NCBI GenBank assembly: GCA_012295275.1
Contig: CM022678.1
Location: 15,628,045-15,680,544, forward strand
Source of the DNA: Chrysomallon squamiferum
Lineage: Eukaryota; Mollusca; Gastropoda; Neomphalida; Peltospiridae
Length of the DNA stretch: 52,500 nt
Direction: 5' to 3'
Below are positions 42,510 to 52,500 of the stretch, one piece after another (position 1 is the first letter of the stretch; the number at the start of each line of letters is the position of its first letter). The notes under the pieces are model-generated. The model had not been told where the DNA came from. It was given only the letters and a program-made list of their open reading frames with translations, and did no database searches. A program made the position numbers and the translations under genes.

Positions 42510-42956
42510 TACTTCTCATTCCTTAGCAATAAATGCGCTGAATGATAATAACGAGTTTGTCTTTCTTTTCACTGTGTTTTATTTATTAACAGAAAATTGA
42601 CAAAAAAAACTGAAAATATTTTACCACACGAAACATCTTTTATCCCACGAATAATAATTAAATTAAAAAATATTTGATAACCTTATTAAAATAATGAAAA
42701 AAAAACAAAAAAACGAAAGAATCTATTAAAATAAAAAACAAACAAAAAACACACTCAAAAACATGAAGATATTAAAATGCAGTAATCTATTTAAATTGGA
42801 ATTTTTTTTTATTATTATTATTAAACTCTAAAATTGAAATGAAAAATAAAATGTAAAAATTCCTTACGGAAGAAATTGTTGTTAAATAATAAAATAATTT
42901 TTTTTTTCAAGATTTCTGTGTGCATGTGTATAGGAGAAAAATAAATTCCTATTAAT

Positions 42957-42989
<33 letters not shown>

Positions 42990-43142
42990 CCTCTCCATAT
43001 TCACATTATTTTAATCTTTTTTATTTATTTCATAATAATCCACGGAGTTTGTTGTTCTTATTCTTCATCCATTTTTCATAGAAACTGATCATCTTCATTT
43101 TCTTCATTGGGTTTTGATGTAATTTGGAAATCATCGTCAAGT

Positions 43143-52244
<9,102 letters not shown>

Positions 52245-52313
52245 CGTTATAGTTTTGTCCTCTGTATTTATCTCCCCTGATCCTCTCTCAGGTATTCTTC
52301 AGTTGTTCATTTT

Positions 52314-52321
52314 ATGCAAAT
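52314..52321 (+). promoter_or_regulatory. Octamer-like element upstream of the right L1-like gene
   Basis: ATGCAAAT, the POU-factor octamer, lies 70 bases upstream of the start codon. A single 8-base match, so it may be chance. Confidence 0.25.
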
Positions 52322-52500
52322 CAAAGAAAATATTCTCATTAATAAAACTGTGTATACATCCAACAGTTCATTAAGAAGTCAGTTCTAAACAATTAAACGC
52401 TTTAAATGAAACATTTAATACGCCACAATATGCCACAATCTCCTGAAATGTCCTCTTAATATATATATATGATAAAACGTAGAAACGAGAATTTCCCAAT

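Overview
The window is metazoan nuclear DNA: AT-rich, intron-dense and very rich in microsatellites, with GT-AG introns whose exon phases chain cleanly. The families present (a many-domain cadherin, L1/neuroglian-type immunoglobulin adhesion proteins, a MICOS subunit) and the style of the sequence suggest a lophotrochozoan, most likely a mollusc. That is an inference; no taxon marker is visible.

Layout. (1) 1-3133, plus strand: the 3' part of an L1CAM/neuroglian-like Ig receptor (Ig4, a cysteine-less Ig, transmembrane segment, short tail), running in from the left edge. (2) 3134-6693: repeats and small duplications, no gene. (3) 7036-9876, minus strand: the first three coding exons of a MIC26/MIC27 (apolipoprotein O family) gene whose remaining exons I cannot find; it looks truncated. 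(4) 11064-35626, plus strand: a 26-exon cadherin-like gene of about 1,500 residues with a signal peptide, about 14 cadherin domains and a C-terminal hydrophobic segment. The gene is built from three copies of one 4-5-domain module, visible in both the protein and the exon phases. (5) 37865-39994, plus strand: a headless 3' cassette of a third L1-like gene (same Ig, transmembrane segment, cytoplasmic tail with the FIGQY ankyrin-binding motif). (6) 52244-43143, minus strand: a complete L1-like gene (signal peptide, Ig1-Ig4, cysteine-less Ig, transmembrane segment, 17-residue tail, no fibronectin III repeats, about 618 residues).

The left Ig gene and the 3' half of the right Ig gene are arms of a large inverted duplication (1 to about 3842 against 46145 to about 42510). 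They flank about 38.7 kb holding the MIC26 fragment, the cadherin and the FIGQY cassette. In the Ig exons the arms differ at 12 positions by my count, 11 of them changing an amino acid. The transmembrane/tail exons differ far more, and only the right copy keeps tail tyrosines.

The most unusual feature is in the introns. Several consist of tandem arrays whose unit carries a 3' splice-site-like module, in two cases including the first bases of the real downstream exon (65-bp units before exon 10, 66-bp units before exon 15). A roughly 23-bp unit with TTTCAG fills three cadherin introns, and a 45-bp unit with a branch-point-like site plus CTCTCAG fills the MIC26 intron.

Four to five exons carry a one-base frame disruption in otherwise clean coding sequence, mostly in short homopolymer runs. 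Consensus error is the simplest explanation, though decay is not excluded. Together the genes look like a rearranging cluster of cell-surface adhesion/recognition proteins. A role in immunity or self-recognition is only a hypothesis.
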